Origin: Neisseria arctica
GTDB lineage: Bacteria > Pseudomonadota > Gammaproteobacteria > Burkholderiales > Neisseriaceae
Length of the DNA stretch: 64,000 nucleotides
NCBI RefSeq assembly: GCF_022870905.1
Contig: NZ_CP091510.1
Location: forward strand, 1,674,001 to 1,738,000
Direction: 5' to 3'
Below are positions 52,556 to 62,571 of the stretch, piece after piece. The position numbers and the translations under genes are program-made. The notes under the pieces were generated by a model. That model was not told where the DNA came from. It did no database searches and worked only from the letters and a program-made list of their open reading frames with translations. How positions within the stretch are numbered: position 1 is the stretch's first letter; each line of letters opens with the position of its first letter.

Positions 52556-52993
52556 GATTCTCTCACTTTACTATTTACGCCATGCCAACCGGCAAAACCC
52601 GTTGATACGCTCACGGAGCATACCGAGAGGTATAACGTGAACACAACGGCAACACCGCTATTATCACCGATGCTCCCCCCGCCTACAACCCACTCTGGCA
52701 GATAAACCTGCTGATGTGCCTGAAACAACCTACACAATCTACGCTGGGGATTATGCAATAATAATGCAAAAAAGCGGCCCGTTCCGATTAAGGCTGCCTT
52801 AAAACTACCGAAACCAACATAATTCCGGTCATTATCATTTTAGAAATACGCTTCAAAGCAAGGCTATAAGTTATGCCGGCCATATCAAAATTATGCAAAC
52901 GGCCGTCTGAAAAAGATTGTTTCCTTTCAAAACTCTGTAGGGCTTGCGCTATAATTCATTAATTTTGTATCTCTTCCGCCCACGGAAACAGTT
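52556..52993. other. divergent intergenic region between the small lipoprotein gene and rarA
   Basis: 438 bases, no credible gene (a 68-codon minus-strand frame here looks random). Contains a single DUS (52900-52911) and the likely rarA promoter. Confidence 0.55.
52926..52955 (+). promoter_or_regulatory. candidate sigma70 promoter of rarA
   Basis: TTCAAA, 18 bases, TATAAT; the -10 lies 38 bases upstream of the ATG. Confidence 0.5.
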
Positions 52994-54295
52994 ATGTCCG
53001 ACCTTTTTTCCCGCAGTCCTGAAGCTCCTCTGGCCGAACGTCTCCGCCCCCAAACATTGGACGACGTCATCGGTCAACAACATCTTATAGGAATGGGTAA
53101 ACCCCTGCGTGTGGCCGTAGAAGGAGGCAAGCCTCACTCTATGCTGCTATGGGGGCCTCCCGGTGTCGGCAAAACCACACTGGCCCGTATTCTCGCACAA
53201 AGCTTCAATGCCAAATTTTTACCTGTTTCCGCCGTTTTCTCAGGTGTAAAAGACATTCGTGAAGCCGTTGAAAAAGCCGAACTCGCCTTACAGCAGGGGC
53301 AGTCTACTATTTTATTTGTTGATGAAGTGCACCGTTTCAACAAAGCCCAACAAGATGCTTTTCTTCCCTATGTGGAAAGTGGTCTGCTTACGTTTATCGG
53401 AGCCACTACCGAAAATCCTTCGTTTGAAGTCAACCCGGCCCTCCTTAGTCGTGCGCAAGTCTATACCCTTCAGCCTCTTTCGCCTGAAGACTTAAACCAG
53501 CTATGTAAAAAAGTATTGATATTGCCGGAATACCTGGGAATGAGGCTGACAACCGAAGCACAAAACTTGCTTGTCCACACTGCCGACGGTGACGCCCGCC
53601 GCCTGCTCAACCTGCTCGAACAATTGCTTCGTGCCGCCAAAACACAAAACCTTACCGAGCTTTCCACCGATTTTTTGGCAAACAGCCTCGGTACGCAAAT
53701 CCGCCGATTCGATAAAGGCGGCGAAAGCTTTTACAACCAAATTTCCGCCCTACACAAATCCGTGCGCGGTTCCCACCCCAATGCTTCCCTGTACTGGTTT
53801 TGCCGTATGCTAGACGGCGGAGCGGATCCGCGTTATCTGGCGCGGCGCATCATACGCATGGCTTGGGAAGACATCGGCCTGGCCGATCCACGCGCAATGC
53901 AGATCGCCAACGATGCCGCCTCAACATTTGAACGCTTAGGCTCGCCAGAGGGCGAACTCGCACTGGCACAAGCCGTGCTGTATCTGGCCGCCGCTCCAAA
54001 ATCCAATGCCGGTTATAAAGCCTATAACCAAATGCGCGATTTTGTGAAAAAAAATTCCAGCGACGAAGTGCCCGTCCACTTGCGCAATGCGCCCACCAAA
54101 CTTATGAAAGAATTGGGCTACGGCCGCGAGTACCGCTATGCACACGACGAACCCAACGCCTATGCCGCCGGAGAAACCTATATGCCCGAGGGGTTGGATG
54201 AGCCCGACTTCTATCAGCCCGTACCACGCGGACTGGAAATCAAAATAGGCGAAAAACTGGCCTGGCTCAAATCTTTGGATGACGATGCCGTCTGA
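52994..54295 (+). CDS. rarA: replication-associated recombination protein A (RarA/MgsA)
   Basis: AAA+ ATPase that acts at stalled replication forks. LLWGPPGVGKTTLARILA is Walker A, FVDEVHRFNKAQQDAFLP Walker B, and GATTENPSFEVNPALLSRAQVY is sensor 1 with the arginine-finger region. The C-terminal half is the tetramerisation domain (GGADPRYLARRIIRMAWEDIGLADPRA). Length (433) is normal. The last codons and stop (GAT GCC GTC TGA) lie within an AT-DUS. Confidence 0.96.
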   Translation: MSDLFSRSPEAPLAERLRPQTLDDVIGQQHLIGMGKPLRVAVEGGKPHSMLLWGPPGVGKTTLARILAQSFNAKFLPVSAVFSGVKDIREAVEKAELALQQGQSTILFVDEVHRFNKAQQDAFLPYVESGLLTFIGATTENPSFEVNPALLSRAQVYTLQPLSPEDLNQLCKKVLILPEYLGMRLTTEAQNLLVHTADGDARRLLNLLEQLLRAAKTQNLTELSTDFLANSLGTQIRRFDKGGESFYNQISALHKSVRGSHPNASLYWFCRMLDGGADPRYLARRIIRMAWEDIGLADPRAMQIANDAASTFERLGSPEGELALAQAVLYLAAAPKSNAGYKAYNQMRDFVKKNSSDEVPVHLRNAPTKLMKELGYGREYRYAHDEPNAYAAGETYMPEGLDEPDFYQPVPRGLEIKIGEKLAWLKSLDDDAV

Positions 54296-54400
54296 AATCT
54301 GCCTGAGAGTCCAATGATTTTACAATCAATATTATGTATATCAGCTTGCAAACTTCAGGCATCTTCATATCATAATTCTCAAAATATGATTTTACTTCAA

Positions 54401-54428
54401 ATGCCGTCTGAAATTTTTCAGACGGCAT
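54401..54428 (+). terminator. AT-DUS pair terminator after rarA
   Basis: ATGCCGTCTGAA at 54401-54412 pairs with TTCAGACGGCAT at 54417-54428. Confidence 0.75.
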
Positions 54429-54729
54429 TGCCTTAACCCTTCTCCAATTTCTAGAAAATATTTTTCATTAATTCAAAAAAGCGGTAACAGCCGATTCTTT
54501 TTACCTCACTCACAAACCGCCTCCCCATACCTTGCAAATTCAAAATAAACATTTGATTTCAAAAACCTTTGTTTACAATCATTCCAGCAAAATCGAGCCA
54601 TCCTATTCAAAACAAACGCCTTTTTATGCCATAGGAATGTGACACACCCTATTAACTTGTGTTAAGGTAATTTAAACCATTCATTTGCATTGCTATTTTT
54701 TAGCAGGTTCAAATACACAAAATTCAAGA

Positions 54730-54819
54730 GACTTTTACAAAAATAGTCGATAAGAATGGCCACTTCAAACTATTGCGACACTCAACAGCCAGTGCAGCAT
54801 AACTGTTTTTGTAAAGGTC
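54730..54819 (+). repeat. 17-base inverted repeat with a 56-base spacer upstream of betB
   Basis: GACTTTTACAAAAATAG (54730-54746) and CTGTTTTTGTAAAGGTC (54803-54819) match as an inverted repeat at 15 of 17 positions. In RNA the arms could close a long stem-loop ending 36 bases before the betB ATG; as DNA they could be paired operator sites. Nature unknown. Confidence 0.6.
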
Positions 54820-54855
54820 CCCATCTGAAAACACCGGACAAAGGGAGCAGAAGCC

Positions 54856-56319
54856 ATGACCTTACATACCGCCTACATCAACGGCAGCTATACCGCCGCC
54901 AATCCGCAAGCAGAAACCTTTGCCAGCATCAACCCCGCCAACGGCGAAACCTTGGCACTCATACAACAAAGCACACCTGAAGAAATCAACCAAGCCGTCG
55001 AAACCGCACACCAAGGACAAAAAATTTGGGCGGCTTATACGCCCGTGGAGCGCAGCCGTATTTTATTAAAAGCCGTCGAAATCCTACGTCAACGCAATGA
55101 TGAGCTTGCGCGGATAGAAACACTTGATACCGGCAAGCCCCTCTCTGAGACCTTATACGTCGATATCGTTACCGGTGCCGATGTTATCGAATACTACGCT
55201 GGATTGGCACAAGCCCTAGAAGGCCGCCAAATACCTTTGCGCGAAACTGCTTTTGCATATACCCGTCAAGAGCCTCTAGGCGTGGTTGCGGGTATCGGTG
55301 CCTGGAACTATCCGACCCAAATCGCCATGTGGAAAGCCGCCCCGGCGCTTGCGGCGGGAAATGCCATGGTATTCAAACCCAGCGAAATTACGCCTTTGGG
55401 GGCGCTGAAACTGGCAGAAATATTCACCGAAGCCGGCCTACCTAACGGCGTATTCAATGTCGTACAGGGTGACTACCGTGTCGGCACCGCCTTAAGCGAA
55501 CACCCCGGTATTGCCAAAGTATCCTTTACCGGTGGCGTGGCAACGGGTAAAAAAGTGATGGCGCAAGCCGCATCTTCTACATTAAAAGAAGTCACCATGG
55601 AATTGGGCGGCAAATCCCCTTTAATTATCTGTGAAGATGCCGACATCGATTTGGCTGCCGATATCGCCGTAATGGCCAACTTTTACAGCTCGGGCCAAGT
55701 ATGTACCAACGGCACGCGCGTTTTCATCCCACAATCGCGCCAAGCCGAATTCGAAGCTGCCGTATTATCCCGCGCAGCACGTATCCGTGTCGGCGATCCG
55801 CTTGATCCCGATACCAATTTCGGCCCTCTGGCCAGCTTCGCACACATGGAAAAAGTATTGTCCTATATCGAACAAGGCAAGGCCGAGGGAGCTGTTTTAT
55901 TAACAGGCGGAGGCCGTCTGAAAACAAACGGTTTGGAAAACGGCGCTTATGTCGCACCGACCGTATTCGGCAACTGCACTGACGATATGACCATCTGCCG
56001 CGAAGAAATTTTCGGCCCTGTGATGAGCATTCTGACCTACACCACCGAAGAGGAAGCGATTAGCCGCGCCAACGACACCGGATACGGCTTGGCCGCCGGG
56101 GTGGTAACCCCCAATCTCCAACGCGCCCACCGTATCATCGGCCAAATTCAGGCAGGTATCTGCTGGATTAACGCTTGGGGCGAATCACCCGCACAAATGC
56201 CTGTGGGTGGCTACAAACAATCCGGCATCGGCCGTGAAAACGGTATCCAAACTTTGATGCACTACACGCAAACCAAATCTGTATTGGTGGATTTGGGCAA
56301 TTATCAGTCGGTGTTTTAA
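54856..56319 (+). CDS. betB: betaine aldehyde dehydrogenase
   Basis: Oxidises betaine aldehyde to glycine betaine with NAD(P). Asn151 (GAWNYP), Glu249 (TMELGGKSP) and catalytic Cys283 ([11 protein letters not shown]) are in place, and the Cys-x-x-Gly pattern matches BetB. Length (487) is typical. GGGAG precedes the ATG. betA follows 121 bases later on the same strand. A DUS lies inside at 55911-55922, read as GGRLKTNG. First gene of the choline-to-betaine unit. Confidence 0.95.
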   Translation: MTLHTAYINGSYTAANPQAETFASINPANGETLALIQQSTPEEINQAVETAHQGQKIWAAYTPVERSRILLKAVEILRQRNDELARIETLDTGKPLSETLYVDIVTGADVIEYYAGLAQALEGRQIPLRETAFAYTRQEPLGVVAGIGAWNYPTQIAMWKAAPALAAGNAMVFKPSEITPLGALKLAEIFTEAGLPNGVFNVVQGDYRVGTALSEHPGIAKVSFTGGVATGKKVMAQAASSTLKEVTMELGGKSPLIICEDADIDLAADIAVMANFYSSGQVCTNGTRVFIPQSRQAEFEAAVLSRAARIRVGDPLDPDTNFGPLASFAHMEKVLSYIEQGKAEGAVLLTGGGRLKTNGLENGAYVAPTVFGNCTDDMTICREEIFGPVMSILTYTTEEEAISRANDTGYGLAAGVVTPNLQRAHRIIGQIQAGICWINAWGESPAQMPVGGYKQSGIGRENGIQTLMHYTQTKSVLVDLGNYQSVF

Positions 56320-56320
56320 A

Positions 56321-56375
56321 GCCGTCTGAAATATCGCCGGGCATCCTGCCTTTCCATTATCTTTTCAGACGGCCT
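56321..56375 (+). other. inverted DUS pair between betB and betA
   Basis: GCCGTCTGAA at 56321-56330 and TTCAGACGGCCT at 56364-56375, too far apart for a strong terminator. A third copy (56410-56421) lies closer to betA. Confidence 0.5.
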
Positions 56376-56440
56376 GTATAAATAGTTTTATATGCCCTTA
56401 TAGACTGAAAGGCCGTCTGAAACACCCAAAAGGGATAACC

Positions 56441-58123
56441 ATGACTCTCAAATCCGCTTACGACTACATCATCATCGGCGCCGGCAGCGCCGGCAATGTA
56501 TTGGCCGCACGGCTTACCGAAGACGAAAATGTTTCCGTGCTGCTGCTTGAAGCCGGCTTGCCCGACTACCGTCTTGATTTTCGTACCCAAATGCCGGCCG
56601 CACTCGCCATGCCGCTGCAAGGCACAACCTACAACTGGGGTTATAAAACCGATCCCGAGCCGTTTATGAACAACCGTATTATGGATTGCGGCCGCGGCAA
56701 AGGTTTGGGCGGTTCATCTCTGATTAACGGCATGTGTTACATCCGCGGCAACGCACTCGATTTCGACCACTGGGCAAAAAAACCGGGGTTGGAAAACTGG
56801 AGCTATCTCGATTGTCTGCCCTATTTCAAAAAAGCCGAACACCGTGATGCGGGAGAAAACACCTATCACGGCGCTGATGGCCCGATACACGTTACCACCG
56901 CCAAGCCCGGTACTAATCCCCTGTTTGAAGCCATGATTCAAGCCGGTGTAGATGCCGGCTACCCTCGTACCGACGATTTGAACGGCTACCAACAAGAAGG
57001 CTTCGGACCGATGGACCGCTTCGTTACGCCAAACGGCCGCCGTTCTTCCACCGCCCGCGGCTATCTTGACATGGCAAAACACCGCGAGCGGCTAACCATT
57101 CTTACCGGCGCGCTTACGGATATTATTCTATTTGACGGCAAACGTGCCCGTGGTGTGCGTTTCGAACATCAAAAGCAAATGCACAGTGTCGAAGCGCGCC
57201 GCGAAGTAATTTTGTGTGCGGGTGCGATTGCCTCGCCGCAGATTTTGCAACGCAGCGGCATCGGCCCGGGAGAATGGCTGCAAGAGGCAGGCATCACCGA
57301 AATATTGGATTTACCGGGAGTGGGCAACAACCTGCAAGACCATCTCGAACTCTATATGCAGTACGAATGTACCCAACCGGTATCCATTGCCCCTGCCACA
57401 CAGTGGTGGAACAAACCCGCCATCGGTGCAGAGTGGCTGTTTAACGGCACCGGCTTGGGTGCGACCAACCATTTTGAAGGCGGCGGCTTCATCCGCAGCG
57501 ATGAAAAATTCGCTTGGCCGAATATCCAATACCACTTTTTGCCCATCGCAGTCCGTTACGACGGGCGCAACGCCAGCAAATCCCACAGTTTCCAAGCGCA
57601 CGTCGGCTCAATGCGCTCTCTCAGCCGCGGCCGTGTAAAACTCAAGTCGCGCAACCCGGCAGAACACCCGAGTATTTTGTTCAACTACATGAGTCACGAG
57701 CAAGACTGGGAAGAGTTCCGCGCCGCTATCCGCATCACCCGCGAAATCATGAACCAACCGGCCTTAGATCCTTACCGCGGCAAAGCCATTACACCGCCCG
57801 AGCATCTGCAAAGTGATGCCGAATTGGACGAATATGTGCGTAACCACGCGGAAACCGCTTACCACCCTTCCTGTACCTGTGCGATGGGTGAAGGCAACGA
57901 AGCGGTAACAGACAGTCAAGGGCGCGTACACGGTATAGAAGCTTTACGTGTAGTCGACGCATCCATTATGCCCGACATCATTACCGGCAATCTGAATGCC
58001 ACCACAATCATGCTGGCTGAAAAAATTGCCGACCAAATCCGCGGCCGCACACCGCTGCCGAAATCCAATGCCGCCTATTACGTTGCCAACGGTGTTCCGG
58101 TGCGTGGTGCCGCCAAACGATAA
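56441..58123 (+). CDS. betA: choline dehydrogenase
   Basis: FAD-dependent, membrane-associated GMC oxidoreductase that converts choline to betaine aldehyde. The FAD motif [16 protein letters not shown] is at the N-terminus, followed by [20 protein letters not shown] (GMC signature 1). The catalytic His lies in [15 protein letters not shown]. Length (560) is typical. AAAGGG lies before the ATG. The BCCT gene follows 37 bases after, separated by a single DUS. Confidence 0.95.
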   Translation: MTLKSAYDYIIIGAGSAGNVLAARLTEDENVSVLLLEAGLPDYRLDFRTQMPAALAMPLQGTTYNWGYKTDPEPFMNNRIMDCGRGKGLGGSSLINGMCYIRGNALDFDHWAKKPGLENWSYLDCLPYFKKAEHRDAGENTYHGADGPIHVTTAKPGTNPLFEAMIQAGVDAGYPRTDDLNGYQQEGFGPMDRFVTPNGRRSSTARGYLDMAKHRERLTILTGALTDIILFDGKRARGVRFEHQKQMHSVEARREVILCAGAIASPQILQRSGIGPGEWLQEAGITEILDLPGVGNNLQDHLELYMQYECTQPVSIAPATQWWNKPAIGAEWLFNGTGLGATNHFEGGGFIRSDEKFAWPNIQYHFLPIAVRYDGRNASKSHSFQAHVGSMRSLSRGRVKLKSRNPAEHPSILFNYMSHEQDWEEFRAAIRITREIMNQPALDPYRGKAITPPEHLQSDAELDEYVRNHAETAYHPSCTCAMGEGNEAVTDSQGRVHGIEALRVVDASIMPDIITGNLNATTIMLAEKIADQIRGRTPLPKSNAAYYVANGVPVRGAAKR

Positions 58124-58160
58124 GGCCGTCTGAAACGGCTATAAAATAAGGAAGTCATGT

Positions 58161-59969
58161 ATGACGAAACACGACACTTCTCCTCAGAGAACATATAAGC
58201 AGGTCAAACAAACCACTTATAAACACCTCGGTATGTTTGATTCCGATAAAAACTTCAAACCCCGCCCTTCCTCTTCACAGCCCAATACCCGTATTGATAA
58301 ATTTACTTTTTTCGGCGTATTGCTGATTGTATTGAGCGTTACCGTACCGCTGGTACTGTTTCCTGCTGAAGGAGCCGATTGGGTGGCTCAAACCAAGCAA
58401 TTCGTTACCCATAAATTCGGCGGTGCCTATTTGGCATTTGGTGCGTTAGCACTGATTTTCGTGATTTATATCTGCACTTCGGATATCGGTAATATCAAAC
58501 TGGGCAAGCCTGAAGATGATATCGAATTCAAAACCGGCTCGTGGGCTGCAATGATGTTCTGCGGCGGCATCGGCGCCAGTATTATGTATTGGGGTATTTT
58601 GGAATGGGTCTACTACTACCAAGGCCCGCCCTTCGGAATCGAACCTGCCACACCCGAAGCCATACGCTGGGCGTCTACTTACGGTTTGTTCCACTGGGGA
58701 CCCGTAGCTTGGGCAATTTACTTGGTACCCGCTATTTCCATCGCTTATTTCGCCCATGTGCGTAACTCACCGATTTTAAAAGTCAGCCAGAGCCTGATGC
58801 CGCTTTTCGGGGAAAAATTCACCAAAAGCAATTGGGGCAAAATGGTAGACGTCTTCTTTATTTTCGGCATGATAGGCGGCGGTGCCACCACTTTAGGTTT
58901 GGCCTCTCCGATGATTACCGAAGGACTGCATGAATTATTTAACGTACCCAGCAATATCACTACCCAATTGGTTGTCTTACTGGTAACTACCATGATTTTT
59001 GCCTACAGCGCCTATCAGGGGCTTCGTAGCGGCATTCAGTTTTTATCCAATATCAATTTCTATTTGGCCATTGCCCTACTGATATTTGTACTACTGGCCG
59101 GGCCGACGACATTTATCTTGGATACCGGTTTGGAAAGCCTCGGACGCTCCCTCACCCAAATGGTCACGATGATGACTTGGACGGAAGCATTCGGCCAATT
59201 TACCGATCACGGCTTTAAAAATACCGGTTTTCCGCAAGACTGGACAGTATTCTATTGGGCATGGTGGCTGGTGTTTGCCCCGACTATCGGCCTCTTTATC
59301 GCCAAAATCTCCAAAGGCCGCACCATCCGCCAAATGGCCGTAGGGTCAATCTTTTTCGGTTCGCTCGGTTGCGCCGTATTTTTCATCATTTTGGGTAACT
59401 ACGGTCTGTATATGCAGTTAAGCGGCACGTTAGATGTTGTTGCCACACTGAACAACCAAGGTGCTACCGCAACCATCTTTGCCGTACTCAATACCCTGCC
59501 TATGCCTAAAATAGTGATCGCTGTGTTCACCGTATTGGCCGTTTTATTTACCGCAACCACTTTTGACAGCATTTCCTACATTCTGGCTTCGGTTGTGCAA
59601 CATGAGGTAGACGACGAACCCCATCGTTGGAACCGCTTATTTTGGGCATTTACCTTGTGTCTCATGCCTGCCGTATTAATGTTTATCGGCGACTTGTCTA
59701 CTCTTCAGACGGCCTCTATTTTTGCCGGAGCGCCCCTACTGGTAATCATGAGCCTCATCATGCTTTCTACCATTAAAGCGGCCAAATACGATTTGTATTA
59801 CCAACCCGACTATTCGCTAAAAACCATCCATATCGAAGAAGTACCGCACAATTCGCCTTGGGAGCAAGGGCAAACTTCAGAAGCCCCGGAAGGTTCGGTA
59901 TTGGCACAACAAGCTGTGTACGAAGAAAAACGCCAACAGCAAAATGTAAAAAAAGAAGAAGAAAACTAA
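58161..59969 (+). CDS. BCCT-family transporter (betaine/carnitine/choline type)
   Basis: 602 residues with about 12 membrane helices and a 50-residue hydrophilic N-terminal tail. The BCCT core motif is seen as GSWAAMMFCGGIGASIMYWGILEW, and helix 8 region includes DWTVFYWAWWLVFAPTIGLFIAKISKGRTIR. The substrate motif region differs from the next gene: it has GASIMYWG, closer to Na+-coupled or antiport carnitine/betaine carriers (CaiT-like), not the GIDLLFFGVSEP of choline BetT. Substrate is an inference from context: choline, betaine or a related quaternary amine. Confidence 0.85.
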   Translation: MTKHDTSPQRTYKQVKQTTYKHLGMFDSDKNFKPRPSSSQPNTRIDKFTFFGVLLIVLSVTVPLVLFPAEGADWVAQTKQFVTHKFGGAYLAFGALALIFVIYICTSDIGNIKLGKPEDDIEFKTGSWAAMMFCGGIGASIMYWGILEWVYYYQGPPFGIEPATPEAIRWASTYGLFHWGPVAWAIYLVPAISIAYFAHVRNSPILKVSQSLMPLFGEKFTKSNWGKMVDVFFIFGMIGGGATTLGLASPMITEGLHELFNVPSNITTQLVVLLVTTMIFAYSAYQGLRSGIQFLSNINFYLAIALLIFVLLAGPTTFILDTGLESLGRSLTQMVTMMTWTEAFGQFTDHGFKNTGFPQDWTVFYWAWWLVFAPTIGLFIAKISKGRTIRQMAVGSIFFGSLGCAVFFIILGNYGLYMQLSGTLDVVATLNNQGATATIFAVLNTLPMPKIVIAVFTVLAVLFTATTFDSISYILASVVQHEVDDEPHRWNRLFWAFTLCLMPAVLMFIGDLSTLQTASIFAGAPLLVIMSLIMLSTIKAAKYDLYYQPDYSLKTIHIEEVPHNSPWEQGQTSEAPEGSVLAQQAVYEEKRQQQNVKKEEEN

Positions 59970-60035
59970 TTACCCGTGTGGCGGCATCAAGCATTATCAA
60001 ACACTGCCGCCCCACACATATAAGGAGGATTAGCT

Positions 60036-62045
60036 ATGCACAATAGCCAGCCAACCGGCACAGGACAAACGTTACAAGTCAACAAAACCGTTTTCCTTGC
60101 CTCTTCTGCACTAACAATCGCGCTGATTTTATTTACCATCTTATTTCCAGCAGCCGGCGAAGCCGTTTTGGGCAATTCTTTACGCTGGGTGTCCGACCAC
60201 TTCGGCTGGTACTACATGCTGGTTGTGGCCGCTTACGGTATTTTTTCTCTATTTGTCGGTTTTTCCCGCTACGGCGACATCAAACTCGGACAAGACCAAG
60301 ACAAACCCGACTTCCCCTTTCTTGCTTGGGCAGCCATGCTTTTCTCAGCAGGCATCGGTATTGATCTGTTGTTTTTCGGCGTTTCCGAACCGCTCACCCA
60401 TTACCTCACCCCCAATATCGGCGAAGGCGGCACACCCGCAGCCGCACGTGCGGCTATGGCGCAAACCTTTCTACACTGGGGCTTGCACGGGTGGGGTATT
60501 TACGCACTAATAGGTATGGCCTTGGCTTATTTCGCCTACCGCAAAAATATGCCGCTCGCGCTGCGCAGCGCATTAGTACCGGTATTCGGCGCACGTTATG
60601 CAAATGGCTGGCTGGGTAATACCGTAGATATTTTCGGGGTAGTATGTACCTTACTGGGTATCGCTACCAGTTTGGGTATCGGCGTATTACAAGCCAATGC
60701 CGGCCTCACTCATGTTTTCGGTATCGAAACCAGTAAAACGGTTCAGACGGCTATTATTATCAGTGTCGTGATTGCAGCCGGCTTGTCGGCTATGTCGGGC
60801 GTAGAAAAAGGCGTCCGCCGTTTGTCCGAAATCAATATGCTTGGCGCCACCGGGCTATTGATTGCTCTACTGGTGATGGGTCCCACCGTCTTCCTGCTCA
60901 ACGGCTTGGTCGACAACATCGGCTATTACTTCCAAAACATCGTCAATAAAACTTTTCAAGTTTATGCTTACGAAGGAGAAAAAGGCGCGGAATGGAAATC
61001 TTGGTGGACCATCTTCTTTTGGGCATGGTGGGTGGCGTGGGCACCGTTTGTCGGTCTGTTCATCGCCCGTATTTCACGCGGGCGTACCTTGCGCGAATTT
61101 GTGTTCGGCGTAATGTTTATCCCTCTCGGCTTTATCTTTGCGTGGTTCTCTATTTTCGGCAACAGCGCCATCGACTTAGTCAATAGCGGGCAAGCAGCCG
61201 ATTTGGCCAAAATGGCGAGCGAAGAGCCTGCAATGGGCATGTTTTTACTGTTTGAACATTATCCGATGGCCACTCTTTGGTCTACCTTGGGTGTGATTAT
61301 CGGGCTGATCTTCTTCGTTACCTCCGCCGACTCGGGTGCATTAGTTTTAGCCAATTTAAGCTCGAAAAACCTTTCCAACGATACCGATGCCCCGATTTGG
61401 CTGCGCTTGTTTTGGGCTGCCGCTACCGGACTCATTACACTCGGCCTTCTCTTTGCAGGCGGTTTCTCATCCTTGCAATCTGTATCTGTTGTGGCAGGAT
61501 TGCCCTTCTCTCTGATTCTGGTAGTGTATATGGTTTCCATGTGGAAAAGCCTGCGCCAAGAAGGCAACAAACGAAAAGCCAACCAAGTGGATAAAGCTTT
61601 CGTACTGGATAACGGCCAAAACTGGCGCAATCGGCTTAACCGCTTGGTTAACTTCCCAAGCGCCAAAACCGCATTACGTTTTATAGTAAAAACCTTACAA
61701 CCCGCCATGCTTGAAGTGGCACACGAACTGCAAAACAAAGGTATTGACTCCCGCCTCTCGCAAGATAAAACCAACCACCGCCTCAAACTTGAAGTACTGC
61801 ACGGCGAAGAGGTTGATTTTCTGTATGAGGTTCGTTTGGTCGAAGCCATTAAACCGGTTTTCGCCCTAGGGCAAGCAGGTAATTTATCGCCCTCGAAAGA
61901 GCAGGAAAAATACTACCGTGCCGAAGTTTTCCTAAGCGAAGGCAGCCAAGATTATGACATTGTCGGCTATACCAAAGAGCAAATTATCATCGATATTCTG
62001 AGCCAGTATGAACGGCATATGCAGTTTCTGCATTTAGAACGCTGA
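60036..62045 (+). CDS. betT: choline BCCT transporter BetT
   Basis: 669 residues. The membrane core has AGIGIDLLFFGVSEPLTHYLTPNIGEGG, the choline-type BetT motif, and WTIFFWAWWVAWAPFVGLFIARISRGRTLREFV. After the last helix a hydrophilic C-terminal domain of about 140 residues (from SLRQEGNKRKANQ) fits the osmosensing C-terminus of proton-coupled BetT. AAGGAGG precedes the ATG. It is the last gene of the bet run and its 66-base gap from the other BCCT gene lacks a terminator. Confidence 0.93.
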   Translation: MHNSQPTGTGQTLQVNKTVFLASSALTIALILFTILFPAAGEAVLGNSLRWVSDHFGWYYMLVVAAYGIFSLFVGFSRYGDIKLGQDQDKPDFPFLAWAAMLFSAGIGIDLLFFGVSEPLTHYLTPNIGEGGTPAAARAAMAQTFLHWGLHGWGIYALIGMALAYFAYRKNMPLALRSALVPVFGARYANGWLGNTVDIFGVVCTLLGIATSLGIGVLQANAGLTHVFGIETSKTVQTAIIISVVIAAGLSAMSGVEKGVRRLSEINMLGATGLLIALLVMGPTVFLLNGLVDNIGYYFQNIVNKTFQVYAYEGEKGAEWKSWWTIFFWAWWVAWAPFVGLFIARISRGRTLREFVFGVMFIPLGFIFAWFSIFGNSAIDLVNSGQAADLAKMASEEPAMGMFLLFEHYPMATLWSTLGVIIGLIFFVTSADSGALVLANLSSKNLSNDTDAPIWLRLFWAAATGLITLGLLFAGGFSSLQSVSVVAGLPFSLILVVYMVSMWKSLRQEGNKRKANQVDKAFVLDNGQNWRNRLNRLVNFPSAKTALRFIVKTLQPAMLEVAHELQNKGIDSRLSQDKTNHRLKLEVLHGEEVDFLYEVRLVEAIKPVFALGQAGNLSPSKEQEKYYRAEVFLSEGSQDYDIVGYTKEQIIIDILSQYERHMQFLHLER

Positions 62046-62112
62046 TAATTGCAGGTTGTTTTCAACAAAAGCAAACAAACTGCGTTTCTATACATTTGCA
62101 TAGTGCGCTAAA

Positions 62113-62138
62113 ATAGGCAGCCGTAAGCGGTTGCCTAT
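62113..62138 (+). terminator. hairpin between betT and crcB
   Basis: ATAGGCA-gCCG-TAAG-CGG-tTGCCTAT forms a stem followed by TATTATTT. Possibly the bet terminator; the T-run is weak. Confidence 0.55.
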
Positions 62139-62153
62139 TATTTATCCCATACC

Positions 62154-62543
62154 ATGCCTATATTGACCAATCTCCTCCTCATTTCCACCGGTGCCGCAAC
62201 CGGCGCCGTAATACGCTGGGCCTTGGGTTTGTGGCTTGCTGATACGCTTTCGTACCTGGCGCTAGGCACCTTGGCGGCCAATTGGATCGGCGCCTATATA
62301 ATCGGTATCGCTGCCGCACTCATACAATATACCGATTTGCTTCCTCCGCAATGGCGGCTACTACTAATAACCGGCTTTCTCGGTAGTTTGACTACTTTTT
62401 CAGGTTTTTCGCTCGAAATCATCAATATGCTGCAAATGCATCGTTGGATGGCTGCATTTACAACTATCTCCCTGCATCTTTTCGGTTCCCTACTACTCAC
62501 ATTGCTGGGTATGCTGACCGTAACGGCCTTTTTCAAAGGCTGA
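62154..62543 (+). CDS. crcB: fluoride efflux channel CrcB/Fluc
   Basis: 129 residues, four membrane helices. GAATGAVIRWAL at the N-terminus, LGTLAANWIGAYIIG (the conserved Asn) and the GFLGSLTTFSGFSLE segment with the phenylalanine box are all diagnostic. Dual-topology dimer exporting F-. No fluoride riboswitch motif was recognised upstream. tatD follows 28 bases later. Confidence 0.95.
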   Translation: MPILTNLLLISTGAATGAVIRWALGLWLADTLSYLALGTLAANWIGAYIIGIAAALIQYTDLLPPQWRLLLITGFLGSLTTFSGFSLEIINMLQMHRWMAAFTTISLHLFGSLLLTLLGMLTVTAFFKG

Positions 62544-62571
62544 AACATTCACCCCCAGTTAAGCATTTGAT

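Larger units (their letters stand above)
54296..54855. other. intergenic region upstream of betB
   Basis: 560 bases, no credible gene (a 74-codon frame overlapping betB lacks support). It holds the AT-DUS pair terminator of rarA (54401-54428) and, near betB, a 17-base imperfect inverted repeat described separately. AT-rich sequence between them may hold the bet promoter. Confidence 0.6.

Noticed and set aside
52552..52758. 68-codon minus-strand frame between the small lipoprotein gene and rarA
   Set aside because: No ribosome-binding site, no similarity to any family I know, and an irregular composition.
54756..54980. Possible 74-codon protein upstream of and overlapping betB
   Set aside because: Composition looks random, and it overlaps the start of betB in another frame, with only a weak ribosome-binding site.
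62046..62153. Fluoride riboswitch before crcB
   Set aside because: The conserved GG-rich core and pseudoknot pattern are not visible; only a terminator-like hairpin is present.
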